A stretch of 64,000 nucleotides of DNA from Thermus thermophilus (lineage in GTDB: Bacteria; Deinococcota; Deinococci; Deinococcales; Thermaceae): the NCBI RefSeq assembly GCF_019974155.1, contig NZ_AP025158.1:1612001-1676000 (forward strand). The letters are read 5' to 3'. The position numbers and the translations under genes are program-made. Positions 31,193 to 40,260 of this stretch are shown one piece after another (position 1 is the first letter of the stretch; the number at the start of each line of letters is the position of its first letter). Below the pieces are notes generated by a model. The model was given only the letters and a program-made list of their open reading frames with translations, was not told where the DNA came from and made no database searches.

Positions 31193-31929
31193 AGGTACCA
31201 AAGGCCAAGATACACGGCCTGAAGGAGGACAAAGGTGAGGTAGGCGCCAGGCTCGTGGAAGAGGAGGAAAACCCCCAGGAAGAAAAGCTGCGTGGTGAGG
31301 CCCAGGTTCACCACCCCCGCCAAGGCCCCCTCGTCCCAGAAACGGGAGGGGTCAAGCCGCAACCGCCCCTGCAGGAAGCGCTCCAAGGCGGCGATGGCCC
31401 GGTCCTGGGGGGCGAAGAGGAGGGCGTAAAGCCCCCGGAAAAGCCGAAGCCCAAGGGTCTCCCTGCCCTTGGGCCCTTCGGGCAGGGGAAGGCCTTTGGC
31501 CAAGCGGTGGAGCCTTTCCAGGTTAAAGTCGTAGGACTGGACGAAGGTGAAGACCAAAAAGGCGAGGAGGGCCTTCTCCAAGGAGGCGGTGCGTAAGCCC
31601 AGGGCCAGGAAGAGGGAAAGGTTCCCCAGGAAGTCCAGGCCGGTGTCCAAATAGCGCCCAAGCTCCGTCACCTCCCCCCGGAGGCGGGCGAGCTGCCCGT
31701 CGGCGTTGTCCAAGACGGTTTTGAGCTGGAGGAGGAGGGCGGCCCCGAGGTCCTCCCCCTTAAGGAGCAGCCAGGCGGCCCCCAGGGCCAGGCCCGTGTG
31801 GAAGAGGACCAGGTGGTGGGGCCTAACGGGCGTGCCCAGGAGGAGGAGGACCACGAGGTGCGCCAGGGGGCGGAAAAGGAGGACGTTGAGGAACTCCTGG
31901 ACCGGCCTCTCCTTGGCTCCCGGGACCAC
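31156..31929 (-). CDS. CDP-alcohol phosphatidyltransferase family protein
   Basis: A 257-residue membrane enzyme. The CDP-OH-P signature is visible as LDNADGQLAR followed by LGRYLDTGLD (about 72-101), holding the metal-binding aspartates. Hydrophobic segments lie before it (HLVVLLLLGTPV, LALGAAWLLL) and at the C-terminus (LFFLGVFLLF, FVLLQAVYLGLWYL). It makes a phospholipid from a CDP-linked donor; the alcohol is unknown. It starts 4 bases after the cmk stop. Confidence 0.85.
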   Translation of the reverse strand: MVPGAKERPVQEFLNVLLFRPLAHLVVLLLLGTPVRPHHLVLFHTGLALGAAWLLLKGEDLGAALLLQLKTVLDNADGQLARLRGEVTELGRYLDTGLDFLGNLSLFLALGLRTASLEKALLAFLVFTFVQSYDFNLERLHRLAKGLPLPEGPKGRETLGLRLFRGLYALLFAPQDRAIAALERFLQGRLRLDPSRFWDEGALAGVVNLGLTTQLFFLGVFLLFHEPGAYLTFVLLQAVYLGLWYLWRIARSIPSPR

Positions 31930-31932
31930 GGC

Positions 31933-32559
31933 CTACCTCCGGATGTGGGCCAGGACCCAGGCCACCACCTCGTCCAGGGTCATCCCCCCGGTGTCCAGGA
32001 CGAGGGCGTCGGGGGCGGGGGCGCTTTGCGCCTTGTCCCGCTCGTCCCTTTGGAGGAGGTCCCGGAGCACCTCCTCGTAGGCCTGGGGCCTTTCCCGGGC
32101 GCGCCGCCACGCCCGCACCTCGGGGCTTGCCGTGAGGTAGAACTTGTGGGCCGCCTCGGGGAAGACCGCCGTGCCCATGTCCCTCCCCTCGGCCACGAAG
32201 GGCGGAGGCACCTCCTTGAGCCTGCGGTTGACCCAGGCCCGGACCCCCGGGAGGCGGGCCACCCCTGAGACCACGCGGTCCACCTCAGGGGTGTGCAGGA
32301 AGGGGGTGAGGTCCTCCCCGTCCGCCAGAACCCGGTTGCCCTCCGCCTGGGCCAGAAGGCGCACCCCCAGGCCCTCGAGGAGGGCGAGGAGCCCCTCCTC
32401 GTCCCCGGGGTCCACCCCTGCCCTCAGGGCGAGGAAGGCGGCCGCCCGGTAGAGGAGGCCGCTGGAAAGGTAGGGCACGCCCAAGGCCGCCGCCACCCGC
32501 CTGGCCACGGAGCTCTTGCCGGAGGCCGATGGCCCGTCTATGGTCACGATGCCGCGCAT
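31933..32559 (-). CDS. cmk: Cytidylate kinase
   Basis: A 208-residue CMP/dCMP kinase. P-loop [18 protein letters not shown] (6-23), [17 protein letters not shown] near 30, [15 protein letters not shown] near 119-133 and the LID with RARERPQ. It starts inside aroA (16-base overlap), an aroA-cmk pairing found in many bacteria. Confidence 0.95.
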   Translation of the reverse strand: MRGIVTIDGPSASGKSSVARRVAAALGVPYLSSGLLYRAAAFLALRAGVDPGDEEGLLALLEGLGVRLLAQAEGNRVLADGEDLTPFLHTPEVDRVVSGVARLPGVRAWVNRRLKEVPPPFVAEGRDMGTAVFPEAAHKFYLTASPEVRAWRRARERPQAYEEVLRDLLQRDERDKAQSAPAPDALVLDTGGMTLDEVVAWVLAHIRR

Positions 32560-33827
32560 AGCCTAAGGAGGTCCTGGAAGAAACCCGGGTAGGAGATCTC
32601 GGCCCAGTGGGGCTCCTCCACCTCCACCCCCACGGGAAGCCCGGCCACGGCGAAGGCCATGGCGATGCGGTGGTCGTGGAAGGGCCGCACCCGGCCCGGC
32701 CTCACCCCCCCGCCCCGGATGCGGAGCCAGTCCGGGCCTTCCTCCACCTCCACCCCGAGGGCCCGGAGGTTTTCGGCGATGGCCCGGACCCGGTCGGACT
32801 CCTTGACCCGAAGCTCGGAAAGGCCCGGGATGTAGGTCTCCCCTTCCGCCCAGGCGGCGGCCGCCGCCAGGACCGGCACCTCGTCCACCATGAGGGGGAT
32901 GAGGCCGGGGTCCACGGCCACGCCCTTCAGGGGGCTATGCCGGGCCCGCACCCACCCCACGGGCTCCCCCGCCTCGCCCTCGAGGACCCGCCACTCCAGG
33001 TCCGCCCCCATGGCCTCGAGGACGGTGAGGAGGCCGGTGCGGGTGGGGTTCAGCCCCACCCCCTCCACCACCACCTCCGAGCCCGGGGTGACGAGGGCCG
33101 CCACCAGGAAGAAGGCGGCCGAGGAGAAGTCCCCGGGCACCACGAGGTCCTTGGCGGGAAAGGGCCCCGTGCGCCAGGTGCGCACCTTCCTCCCCTCCAC
33201 CTCCAAGGGCAGGCCGAAGTGGCGGAAGAGCCTCTCCGTGTGGTCCCGGGTGGGCGTGGGCTCCTCCACCTCCGTCACCCCCTCGGCGAAGAGGCCGGCA
33301 AGGAGGAGGGCGCTCTTCACCTGGGCGCTGGGCACGGGGAGGGTGTAGCGCAAACCCCTCAGGGGCGCCCCCCGGACGGCGAGGGGCGCCCTCTCCCCCT
33401 CCTCCCGCCCGTCCACCCTCGCCCCCATGGCCCTTAAGGGGGCCACCACCCGGCCCATGGGGCGGCGCCTCAAGGAGGCGTCCCCGGTGAGGACGGCGAA
33501 AAGCCCCTCCTGGCCCGCGAGGAGGCCGAGGAGGAGGCGCATGAGGGTTCCGGCGTTGCCGCAGTCCAGGACGTCCTCGGGCTCCTGGAACCTTAGGCCC
33601 CTTCCCCGCACGAGGAAGTGGGGCCCCTCCTCCCGGACCTCGGCCCCGAGGGCCTGGAGGACCCGGGCCGTGGAGAGGGTGTCCCCCGCCTTCAAGGGGT
33701 AGAAAAGCCTCCCCTCCCCCTCGGCCAGGGCGAGGAGCATGAGGCCGCGGTGGGTCACGGACTTGTCCCCGGGGACGCGGAGGCGCCCCCGCAAGGGACC
33801 ACAAGGCGCGAGGCGGAACGCGTCCAT
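32544..33827 (-). CDS. aroA: 3-phosphoshikimate 1-carboxyvinyltransferase (EPSP synthase)
   Basis: A 427-residue shikimate-pathway enzyme. [20 protein letters not shown] (17-36), [19 protein letters not shown] near 79, and [18 protein letters not shown] near 155 bind phosphoenolpyruvate and shikimate 3-phosphate; late [14 protein letters not shown] and [15 protein letters not shown] complete it. Start taken at the ATG after GGGAGG, since upstream residues in the frame are not family-like. Confidence 0.95.
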   Translation of the reverse strand: MDAFRLAPCGPLRGRLRVPGDKSVTHRGLMLLALAEGEGRLFYPLKAGDTLSTARVLQALGAEVREEGPHFLVRGRGLRFQEPEDVLDCGNAGTLMRLLLGLLAGQEGLFAVLTGDASLRRRPMGRVVAPLRAMGARVDGREEGERAPLAVRGAPLRGLRYTLPVPSAQVKSALLLAGLFAEGVTEVEEPTPTRDHTERLFRHFGLPLEVEGRKVRTWRTGPFPAKDLVVPGDFSSAAFFLVAALVTPGSEVVVEGVGLNPTRTGLLTVLEAMGADLEWRVLEGEAGEPVGWVRARHSPLKGVAVDPGLIPLMVDEVPVLAAAAAWAEGETYIPGLSELRVKESDRVRAIAENLRALGVEVEEGPDWLRIRGGGVRPGRVRPFHDHRIAMAFAVAGLPVGVEVEEPHWAEISYPGFFQDLLRLCAAS

Positions 33828-33859
33828 CCTCCCTAGTCTTCCGCCCCGCGGGGGCCCGG

Positions 33860-34984
33860 TCAAGCCCGGGCCCGGGCCACGGCCTCCCGGAAGACCGCCA
33901 CCGCCCGGTCCACCTCCTCCTCGGTGGTGAAGCGGCCCAGGGAGAAGCGCAAGGAGGCCTTGGCCTCGGCGTAGCTCCGGCCGATGGCGAGGAGGACGTG
34001 GGAGGGCTCGAGGTTCCCGGCGCTGCAGGCGGAGCCCGAGGAGACGGCCACGCCCAGGAGGTCCATGGCGAGGAGCAGGGCCTCCCCGTCCGCCCCCTTC
34101 ACGGTGACGTTGACGAGCTTGGGGAGGCGGCGCTCGGGGTGGCCGTTGAGCTCCACCCCCTCCACCGCGAGAAGCCCCGCCTCGAGGCGCCGCCGCAAGG
34201 CCGCAAGGCGCGCCGCCTCCTCGGGAAGGCGCCTCAGGGCGAGCTCCAGGGCCACGGCCATCCCGTGGGCCAAAACGGGGCTCTGCGTGCCGCCCCGCCT
34301 ACCCCCCTCCTGCTTCCCCGGCACCATGGCCATAAGCTCCACCCCCCGGCGGACGAGGAGCGCCCCCACGCCTTTGGGCCCGTAGAACTTGTGGGCGCTC
34401 ACGGAGACCAGGTCCGCCCCCACCTCGTCCATGCGGAAGGGGACCTGCCCCACCGCCTGGACGGCATCCGTGTGGAAGAGGGCCCCGTGCCGGTGGGCCA
34501 CCTCGGCGATCTCCCGCACCGGGTAGAGGTTGCCGAGCTCGTTGTTCGCCGTCATGACGCTCACCAGGAAGGTGTCGGGGCGCAGGGCCTCCTCCACCTG
34601 CTCGGGGTAGACCATCCCTAGGGAATCGGGCTTGAGGAGGGTCACGGAGAAGCCCAGCCGCTCCAAGAGGCGCAGGGCCCCGAGCACGGCGGCGTGCTCC
34701 ACCGCCGTGCTCACCACGTGCCCCCGGCCCCGGGCCAGGGCCGGGCCCAGGAGGGCGAGGGCGTCGGCCTCAGAGCCCCCCGCGGTGAAAACCACCTCCC
34801 GGGGCCGCGCCCCGAGGGCTTCCGCCACCCGTTCCCGAGCCTCTTCCAGGACCTTACGGGCCTCTTGGCCAAAGCGGTGGATGCTGCTGGGGTTGCCGAA
34901 GACCTCCTCCACCGCCCGCATGGCCTCCCGAACCTCGGGATCCAGGGGCGTGGTGGCCGCGTAGTCCAGATAGACGCCCCGCAC
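33860..34984 (-). CDS. Cysteine desulfurase (NifS/IscS family)
   Basis: A 374-residue PLP enzyme releasing sulfur from cysteine for Fe-S clusters or tRNA thiolation. YLDYAATTPLDPEV (5-18), FTAGGSEADALALLG near 66, the PLP lysine in VSVSAHKFYGPKGVGAL near 201, and the sulfur-accepting cysteine in SSGSACSAGNLEPSHVL near 323. It follows an IscR-like regulator by 15 bases. It could supply sulfur for the TtuA/TtuB system elsewhere in the window (inference). Confidence 0.94.
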   Translation of the reverse strand: MRGVYLDYAATTPLDPEVREAMRAVEEVFGNPSSIHRFGQEARKVLEEARERVAEALGARPREVVFTAGGSEADALALLGPALARGRGHVVSTAVEHAAVLGALRLLERLGFSVTLLKPDSLGMVYPEQVEEALRPDTFLVSVMTANNELGNLYPVREIAEVAHRHGALFHTDAVQAVGQVPFRMDEVGADLVSVSAHKFYGPKGVGALLVRRGVELMAMVPGKQEGGRRGGTQSPVLAHGMAVALELALRRLPEEAARLAALRRRLEAGLLAVEGVELNGHPERRLPKLVNVTVKGADGEALLLAMDLLGVAVSSGSACSAGNLEPSHVLLAIGRSYAEAKASLRFSLGRFTTEEEVDRAVAVFREAVARARA

Positions 34985-34999
34985 GCCGCCTCCCCGCCC

Positions 35000-35449
35000 T
35001 CAGGAGGCGCGAGCCTCGAGGGGGATGACCCCCTTGGCCTCCAAAAGCCGCCTCTCCTCAATGAGGTCCTTGAGGGTGGTGCCCCCGAGGACCTGGCGCA
35101 TGGCGAGGTCCACCCGGCGCCACAAAAGCTCGGTGGAGCACCGCCCCACCTTGTCGCAGCTCTCCGGGTCCTCCAGGCAGCTCACCGGGGCCAGGCTCCC
35201 CTCCAGGGCCTCCACCACCTCGAGGGCGGTGACCTTCTCCGGGGGGCGGGCGAGCCGGTACCCCCCCTTCGCCCCCCGCACGGAGCGGATGAAGCCCGCG
35301 TTGCGGAGCTGGGCGGCGATCTGCTCCAGGTAGTGCTGGCTGATGCCCTGGGCTTCGGCCACCTCCTTCAGGGGCACCGCCCTCGGCGCCCTAAGGCCGA
35401 TCTCCACCAGGGCGCGGAGGCCGTATTGGGCCTTCGTGGACACCCACAT
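35000..35449 (-). CDS. Rrf2/IscR-like iron-sulfur regulator
   Basis: A 149-residue Rrf2-family winged-helix regulator: TKAQYGLRALVEI (5-17), VAEAQGISQHYLEQIAAQLR near 31-50, GAKGGYRLARP near 60. Three cysteines, spaced C-x6-C-x5-C in SCLEDPESCDKVGRC near 90-104, would hold a 2Fe-2S cluster as in IscR. Start set at the ATG 6 bases after TATACT. Next to the desulfurase, it probably senses cluster status and controls this operon. Confidence 0.9.
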   Translation of the reverse strand: MWVSTKAQYGLRALVEIGLRAPRAVPLKEVAEAQGISQHYLEQIAAQLRNAGFIRSVRGAKGGYRLARPPEKVTALEVVEALEGSLAPVSCLEDPESCDKVGRCSTELLWRRVDLAMRQVLGGTTLKDLIEERRLLEAKGVIPLEARAS

Positions 35450-35455
35450 GCCCCC

Positions 35456-35461
35456 AGTATA
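35456..35461 (-). promoter_or_regulatory. Leaderless -10 box of the iscR-like gene
   Basis: TATACT on the minus strand, 6 bases before the ATG at 35449 and only 12 bases after the znuB stop. The region upstream (GGAAATAGCCGC) has no clear -35 box; a regulator site could lie there. Confidence 0.65.
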
Positions 35462-35473
35462 CCCCAAAAGCGG

Positions 35474-36280
35474 CTATTTCCCCCCGGAAAACGCGGTTTT
35501 AAGGAAGGCGAGGCCGAAGAGGAGGGCCTGGGCCAGGACCACGCTGGCCCCGCTGGGCCAGTCCAGGAGGAAGGAGGCGTAAAGCCCGAGGAGGGTGGCC
35601 GAGAGGGCGAAAAGGAGGGCAAGGAGGGTCATGCCGGCGAAGGTGCGGCCGAGAAGCCGGGCCGCCGCCCCCGGGATCACCAAGAAGGCGGCCACGAGGA
35701 GGACCCCCACCACCTTCACCGCCACCACCAGGGCGAGGGCCAGGTAGGCGGAGAGGAGGTAGTCGTGGAGCCCCACGGGCACCCGGTCGGCGAGGGCGAG
35801 CTCCCGGTCAAAGGTGGCGTAGGCCAAAGCGCCCCAGAGGGGAAGGAGGGCGAGGCCCAGAAGGACCACCCCCCCCACGGCCCAGAGGTCCCCGGGCCCC
35901 ACGGCGAGGAGGGAGCCGAAGAGGTAGCCCATGGCGTCCCCCACGTACCCCCGGGCCTTGGCGAGGAAGACGGCCCCGAGGGCCACGGAAAGGGCGAAGA
36001 AGACGCCGATGGCCGTGTCCTCCGAGAGGCCCGAGCGCTCCTTCACGTAGGTGATGGCCAGGGCCACGGCCAAGGTGAAGGGGAGGGCCAGGTAGAGGGG
36101 CTCCTCCCTCAGGAAAAGCCCCAGGGCCACCCCGGCGAAGGCGGCGTGGGCGAGCCCGTCCCCAAGGAAGGAAAGCCTTCTCTGCACCACGAAGGCGGAA
36201 AGCGCCCCCCCAAGCAGGCTCACCAAGAGGCCGGCGAGGAGGGCCCTCTGGAAGAAGGGGTAGCCCAAGGCCTCAAGCAC
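35474..36280 (-). CDS. znuB: Zinc/manganese ABC transporter permease
   Basis: A 268-residue ABC-3 family permease with about eight helices. Typical stretches: GALSAFVVQRRLSFLGDGLAHAAFAG near 26-50 and LLVAAFLVIPGAAARLLG near 205. It starts inside the ATPase gene (8-base overlap). No substrate-binding protein (ZnuA) gene adjoins it. Confidence 0.9.
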   Translation of the reverse strand: MLEALGYPFFQRALLAGLLVSLLGGALSAFVVQRRLSFLGDGLAHAAFAGVALGLFLREEPLYLALPFTLAVALAITYVKERSGLSEDTAIGVFFALSVALGAVFLAKARGYVGDAMGYLFGSLLAVGPGDLWAVGGVVLLGLALLPLWGALAYATFDRELALADRVPVGLHDYLLSAYLALALVVAVKVVGVLLVAAFLVIPGAAARLLGRTFAGMTLLALLFALSATLLGLYASFLLDWPSGASVVLAQALLFGLAFLKTAFSGGK

Positions 36281-37013
36281 GGCCGCCTCCCAGGAAAAGG
36301 GCGTGCTCGTGCCCCAAATGGCCGAAGGCCCGGCGGAGGCACTCCTCGGAGAGGGCCCGCTCCGGCGGGCCGAAGCCGATCACGCGGCGGTTCAGCACCA
36401 GGACGTGGCTGGCATGGTGGGCCGCCTCCCAGTCGTGGGTGATCATGAGGATCGTGGCCCCCGTCTCCTCCTGGTAGGCCTCCAGGTGCCGGTAGAGGTC
36501 CACCTCCCCCAGCCGGTCCACCCCGGTGGCGGGTTCGTCCAGAAGGAGGAGGCGGGGCCTGCGCACCAGGGCCCGGGCCAGGTAGACCCGCTGCAGCTGC
36601 CCCCCGGAAAGCCGCCCCAAGGGGCGATAGGCGAGCTCCAAAGCCCCCACCCGCCCCAAGGCCTCGAGGGCCCGCCTGCGCTCTTCCTCCCCCACGCGAA
36701 AGGGCCAGGCGCGGCGGAGCCCCGAGACCACGAGCTCCAAGGCCAGGGCGGGGAAGGTGCGGTCAAAGGTCTTGATCTGGGGCACGTAGCCGAACCAGAA
36801 GGGATCGGCCTGGCCCAAGGGGCGGCCGAAGATCCGCACCTCCCCCCGGAAGGGCACGAGGCCCAAAAGGGCCTTGAGAAGCGTGCTCTTCCCTGCCCCG
36901 TTGGGGCCCACCACGGCCACGAAGCTGCCCTCGGGCACCCTCAAGGAGACGTCCTCCAAGGCCTGGTACTGCCCGAAGCGCACCGCAAGCCCCTGGGTCT
37001 CCACCGCCCACAT
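36273..37013 (-). CDS. znuC: Zinc/manganese ABC transporter ATP-binding subunit
   Basis: A 246-residue ABC ATPase of the metal-uptake group. Walker A VGPNGAGKSTLLKALLGLV near 37, LGQADPFWFGYVPQ near 69, signature RLSGGQLQRVYLARAL near 134, Walker B LLLLDEPATGVD near 153. The end (HEHALFLGG) is histidine-containing. It is first in the operon, behind an AT-rich palindrome that suggests metal control. Confidence 0.9.
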   Translation of the reverse strand: MWAVETQGLAVRFGQYQALEDVSLRVPEGSFVAVVGPNGAGKSTLLKALLGLVPFRGEVRIFGRPLGQADPFWFGYVPQIKTFDRTFPALALELVVSGLRRAWPFRVGEEERRRALEALGRVGALELAYRPLGRLSGGQLQRVYLARALVRRPRLLLLDEPATGVDRLGEVDLYRHLEAYQEETGATILMITHDWEAAHHASHVLVLNRRVIGFGPPERALSEECLRRAFGHLGHEHALFLGGGRA

Positions 37014-37016
37014 ACC

Positions 37017-37039
37017 AATAACGATAGCGCATTTTCATT
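37017..37039 (-). promoter_or_regulatory. znuCB promoter with Fur/Zur-like operator
   Basis: A 23-bp AT-rich imperfect palindrome of the form AATnAnnAT-N5-ATnnTnATT. The minus-strand -10 box TATCGT (37021-37026), 7 bases before the ATG at 37013, lies inside it. In a high-GC genome such an AT-rich site before metal-transport genes fits a Fur/Zur/Mur operator. Confidence 0.55.
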
Positions 37040-37048
37040 TACGCCGCC

Positions 37049-37072
37049 AGGCCCCTGCTTGGGCAGGGGCCT
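37049..37072. terminator. Hairpin between livF and znuC
   Basis: Stem AGGCCCCTGC / GCAGGGGCCT with TTGG loop, 7 bases beyond the livF stop. The T run (CCTTTT) is on the + strand side; for the minus-strand liv operon it lacks a U tail. Confidence 0.6.
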
Positions 37073-37079
37073 TTTGGGC

Positions 37080-37913
37080 TCACATGAAGCGCTTGCGCCG
37101 CTTGTAGGCCTTGACCTCCTTGAAGCTCTTCCTCCCCCCCTCCTTGGCCACGCCCAGGTAGAACTCCTGGACGTCGGGGTTTTCCAAGAGGTACGCCCGG
37201 TCCCCCTCGAGGACGATCCGGCCCGACTCCATGATGTAGCCGTAGTGGGCGATGGAGAGGGCCACCCGGGCGTTCTGCTCCACCACGAGGACCGTGACCC
37301 CCTCCTCGGCGTTCACCCGGGCCACGATCCCGAAGATCTCCCGCACGAGGAGGGGGGCAAGGCCCAAGGAAGGCTCGTCCAGAAGGAGAAGGCGGGGCTT
37401 GGCGAGGAGGGCCCGCCCGATGGCGATCATCTGCTGCTCCCCTCCCGAGCAGTACCCCGCGAGCCGGTGCCTGAGCTCGGCCAGGCGGGGGAAGTAGTGG
37501 TAGATCCGTTCCAGCTCCTCCTTGAGGTTCACGCCCCTCCGGGTCAGGGTGCCCACCTTGAGGTTCTCCTCCACCGTGAGGTGCTTGAAGACGCGGCGCC
37601 CCTCCAGGACCTGCACGATGCCCAGCTTGACGATCTCCTCGGGGGGGCGGCCCTGGATGGGCGTTCCCCGGTAGAGGATCTCCCCCCGCACCACCTCCCC
37701 GTCCTCGGGGATGAGGAGGCCGGAGATGGCCCTAAGGGTAGTGGTCTTCCCCGCCCCGTTCGGGCCCAAGAGGGCGGTGATCCTCCCTTCGGGGACCTTG
37801 AGGGAGACCCCCCGGAGCACCTGGATCACGTCGTGGTAAACCACCTCAATGTTGTTGACGAGGAGGAGGATGGGGCCGAGGTCCTCGGGGCGGATTGGGT
37901 TCAAAGCGTCCAT
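37080..37913 (-). CDS. livF: Branched-chain-type ABC transporter ATP-binding subunit LivF
   Basis: A 277-residue ABC ATPase. Walker [21 protein letters not shown] near 48, signature YCSGGEQQMIAIGRALL near 154, Walker B LLLLDEPSLGLAPLLV near 174. The C-terminal 35 residues (GVAKEGGRKSFKEVKAYKRR) extend beyond usual LivF proteins and are basic. Last gene of the operon that starts at 43839. Confidence 0.92.
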   Translation of the reverse strand: MDALNPIRPEDLGPILLLVNNIEVVYHDVIQVLRGVSLKVPEGRITALLGPNGAGKTTTLRAISGLLIPEDGEVVRGEILYRGTPIQGRPPEEIVKLGIVQVLEGRRVFKHLTVEENLKVGTLTRRGVNLKEELERIYHYFPRLAELRHRLAGYCSGGEQQMIAIGRALLAKPRLLLLDEPSLGLAPLLVREIFGIVARVNAEEGVTVLVVEQNARVALSIAHYGYIMESGRIVLEGDRAYLLENPDVQEFYLGVAKEGGRKSFKEVKAYKRRKRFM

Positions 37914-37927
37914 GGCCTTGTGGGAAA

Positions 37928-37951
37928 GGGGCCCGGGGCGCCCCGGGCCCC
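37928..37951 (-). repeat. 24-bp perfect palindrome between livK and livF
   Basis: GGGGCCCGGGGC and its exact complement side by side, directly downstream of the binding-protein gene. It parallels the hairpin after dppA and probably protects or processes the upstream mRNA. Confidence 0.7.
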
Positions 37952-37957
37952 CGGGGT

Positions 37958-39154
37958 CTACTTGCCGTAGTGCACCTTGCGGAAGAGGGCCGAGGTGAAG
38001 GGCTCCGTGACGGGGACGAAGCGGCCCCCCTTGGCCTCGAGGATCCGGAGGCCCTCCGCCCCGGTGTGCTCGCTCTTGGTGAAGTCAATCTCAATACCCT
38101 GCTTGGTGGAGACGGCGAAGCCCGGCTTGAAGGCGTTGGGCCCGTTCATGCCGACGATGGCCTGGTACACGGTCTCGTTGGTAACCCGCTTGAACCGCTC
38201 CTGGGCCCTGCGGATGGCCTCCACGGCGATGGCCGCGGCGAGCATCCCGTTGGTGTAGTTGGTGCTCTCGGCGATGGCCTGGGGCCGGCCGTACTTCTGG
38301 GCGATCTCCTTCTGCAGGCGGATGCCCGGCGCGTCCTCGTGGTACATGTAGAAGCTCGTGGCCCAGAGGAAGCCCTCCGCCGCGTCCCCCGCCAGCTTGA
38401 TGAGGTCGGGACCTCCCGTGTAGTGGGCCCCCAGGTGGCGCATCTTCAGGCCCAGACGCTTGGCGTCCTTGAGGATGTTGGCCACGGGGCCCGCCACGTT
38501 CTGGTGGACCACGTACTCCACCCCGGCCTGCTCAAAGCGCTTGAGGAGGGCGGTGTTGTCCAGGTTGCCGCTTCCCACCTCCTGGACGTCCACGATCTGA
38601 AGCCCGAGCTCCCGGGCGGCCTTCCTCGCGTCCTCCACCGGGGCCCGGCCGAAGGGGGAGGGGTTCACCACCAGGGCCACCTTGGCCCCCTTCTTCTGCT
38701 TGGCGATGTACTCCAGGAGGGCCACCACCTGCTCCGAGTAGGTGGAGGTGGGGATGAAGAAGTAGTCGTTGTTGGGAGGGTCCACAAGCTCCACGTGCAT
38801 GGAGGCGGGGATGGTGGGGATCTTGAGCTCCTGGATCAGGGCCTTGAGCTGCAGGTTCGCCCCGGTGGAGTAGGAGAGGAAGACGGGGATCTTGAAGCGG
38901 TCCACCGCCTCCTCAAAGAAGCGCTGGGTGTTGGCGTTGTTGTACTGGTCGTCCCGCACCACGCAGTTGAAGACCACCCCGGGCACGAGCTTCCGCTCGT
39001 TGGCCCACTTGCAGTAGTCCTCCACCGCCGCCCCGTAAGGGGCCCCCGCGTCCGAGGTGGGCCCGGTGATGGCCCCCGACCAGAAGAGGGTCACCTGCTG
39101 CTGGCCCAAGGCCAACCCTAAAACCGCCGCGATGCCTGCCAGTGTCCTCCGCAT
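37958..39154 (-). CDS. livK: Branched-chain-type ABC transporter substrate-binding protein
   Basis: A 398-residue type I periplasmic binding protein. Signal peptide MRRTLAGIAAVLGLALGQQQ; no lipobox. The mature start VTLFWSGAITGPTSDAGAPY and the repeat of FLSYSTGANLQLKALIQE match the LivJ/urea/short-chain-acid binding group. A ribosome site GGGAGGG precedes the ATG. The ligand is unknown; the acyl-CoA synthetase in the operon hints at a carboxylic acid rather than an amino acid. Confidence 0.92.
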   Translation of the reverse strand: MRRTLAGIAAVLGLALGQQQVTLFWSGAITGPTSDAGAPYGAAVEDYCKWANERKLVPGVVFNCVVRDDQYNNANTQRFFEEAVDRFKIPVFLSYSTGANLQLKALIQELKIPTIPASMHVELVDPPNNDYFFIPTSTYSEQVVALLEYIAKQKKGAKVALVVNPSPFGRAPVEDARKAARELGLQIVDVQEVGSGNLDNTALLKRFEQAGVEYVVHQNVAGPVANILKDAKRLGLKMRHLGAHYTGGPDLIKLAGDAAEGFLWATSFYMYHEDAPGIRLQKEIAQKYGRPQAIAESTNYTNGMLAAAIAVEAIRRAQERFKRVTNETVYQAIVGMNGPNAFKPGFAVSTKQGIEIDFTKSEHTGAEGLRILEAKGGRFVPVTEPFTSALFRKVHYGK

Positions 39155-39171
39155 ACGTTCCCTCCCTTCGC

Positions 39172-39191
39172 CAACCCCATGAGGGGGGTTG
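39172..39191 (-). repeat. Hairpin between livM and livK
   Basis: CAACCCC / GGGGTTG with a 6-base loop lies in the gap after the livM stop. With the palindrome at 37928 it leaves livK flanked by hairpins on both sides. Confidence 0.55.
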
Positions 39192-39192
39192 C

Positions 39193-40260
39193 CTAGTACC
39201 TAAAGGGCCAGGTGCGGAAGTAGCTTCGCACCACGCGCCACCAGTTGTAAAGCCCCCTAGGCTCAAACACCAGGAAGAGGACGATGACGAGGCCGAAGGC
39301 CAGGGGCCTCAGGGCGCTCGCCACGTCCACCCCGGCCACGCTGAAGCCCAGGGCCTTGATGAGGTTGGAAAGGGCCTCCATGTTCACGTCCAGAAGCTCC
39401 AAAAAGGCGGGCCCCAGGAAGCTCCCCACCAGGGTGCCGAGCCCCCCCACGATGGCCATGGCCAGGAGCTTGATGGAGACGGCGAAGGTGTAGTCCTCTA
39501 TGACCACCGCCCGGGAGAGGTAGGCGTAAAGCACCCCGGCCACCCCGGCGTAGAAGGCCCCCAGGGCAAAGGCGAAGAGCTTGGTGCGCCCCGGGTCCAT
39601 GCCCATGGCGTCCGCCGCCCGGTCGTTGTCCCGCACGGCCACCAGGGCCCTCCCGTACTTGGTGCGCAGGAGGTTCCGCCAGAAAAGGGCCAGGAGGACC
39701 AGCACGGCGAGGCTCACGTAGTACCAGAAGTGGTAGTGGTTGCGGAAACCCACCTCGTACCCCAGAAAGCTCACCCGGGGCAGGTCCATGGCCCCCCCCT
39801 GGCGTAAAAGGGGCATATGCCCCACGGTCCATTCAAAGACCATCTGGAAGGCCAGGGTGGCCATGGCCAAATAGAGGTGCTTCACCCTAAGGCTCGGGAT
39901 GCCCACAAGAAAACCGAAGAAGGCCGCCACCAGGCCCCCCAAGGGAAGAAGCAGCCAGAAGGGCAGGCCTTGGGGGGCGAGAAGAGCCGCGGTGTACGCC
40001 CCCACCCCCATGAAGGCCGCCTGGCCGATGTTGATGAGGCCGGCGTACCCCGTGGTGATGTTGAGCCCCAAAACGGCGAGGCTGTAGACGAGGATCAGGT
40101 CCAGGATGAAGACCTGGGTGCGGGAGAGGAACTGGGGCAGCACCAGGAGGAAGCCTAGGAAGAGGAGAAGGGAGGCCAACTCCCGGTGGGTGGCGAAGAG
40201 GCTCGCGTCCTCCTCGTACCGGGTGCGGTAGTTTCCGGTCTGGGCCCAGGGGTTCTTCAT
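39193..40260 (-). CDS. livM: Branched-chain-type ABC transporter permease LivM
   Basis: A 355-residue permease. LDLILVYSLAVLGLNITTGYAGLINIGQAAFMGVGAY (in part, about 52-90) is the family's core signature, and RALVAVRDNDRAADAMGMDP near 205 is the coupling loop. The long N-terminus (MKNPWAQTGNYRTRYEEDA) is soluble. It overlaps livH by 4 bases. Confidence 0.93.
   Translation of the reverse strand: MKNPWAQTGNYRTRYEEDASLFATHRELASLLLFLGFLLVLPQFLSRTQVFILDLILVYSLAVLGLNITTGYAGLINIGQAAFMGVGAYTAALLAPQGLPFWLLLPLGGLVAAFFGFLVGIPSLRVKHLYLAMATLAFQMVFEWTVGHMPLLRQGGAMDLPRVSFLGYEVGFRNHYHFWYYVSLAVLVLLALFWRNLLRTKYGRALVAVRDNDRAADAMGMDPGRTKLFAFALGAFYAGVAGVLYAYLSRAVVIEDYTFAVSIKLLAMAIVGGLGTLVGSFLGPAFLELLDVNMEALSNLIKALGFSVAGVDVASALRPLAFGLVIVLFLVFEPRGLYNWWRVVRSYFRTWPFRY

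Noticed and set aside
34694-36442. A 582-codon frame antisense to iscS, iscR and znuB
   Set aside because: It crosses three genes with clear families and consists of His/Gly/Glu/Pro-rich repeats.
36303-37970. A 555-codon frame antisense to znuC and livF
   Set aside because: It spans the znuC start, an operator and a hairpin; antisense shadow only.
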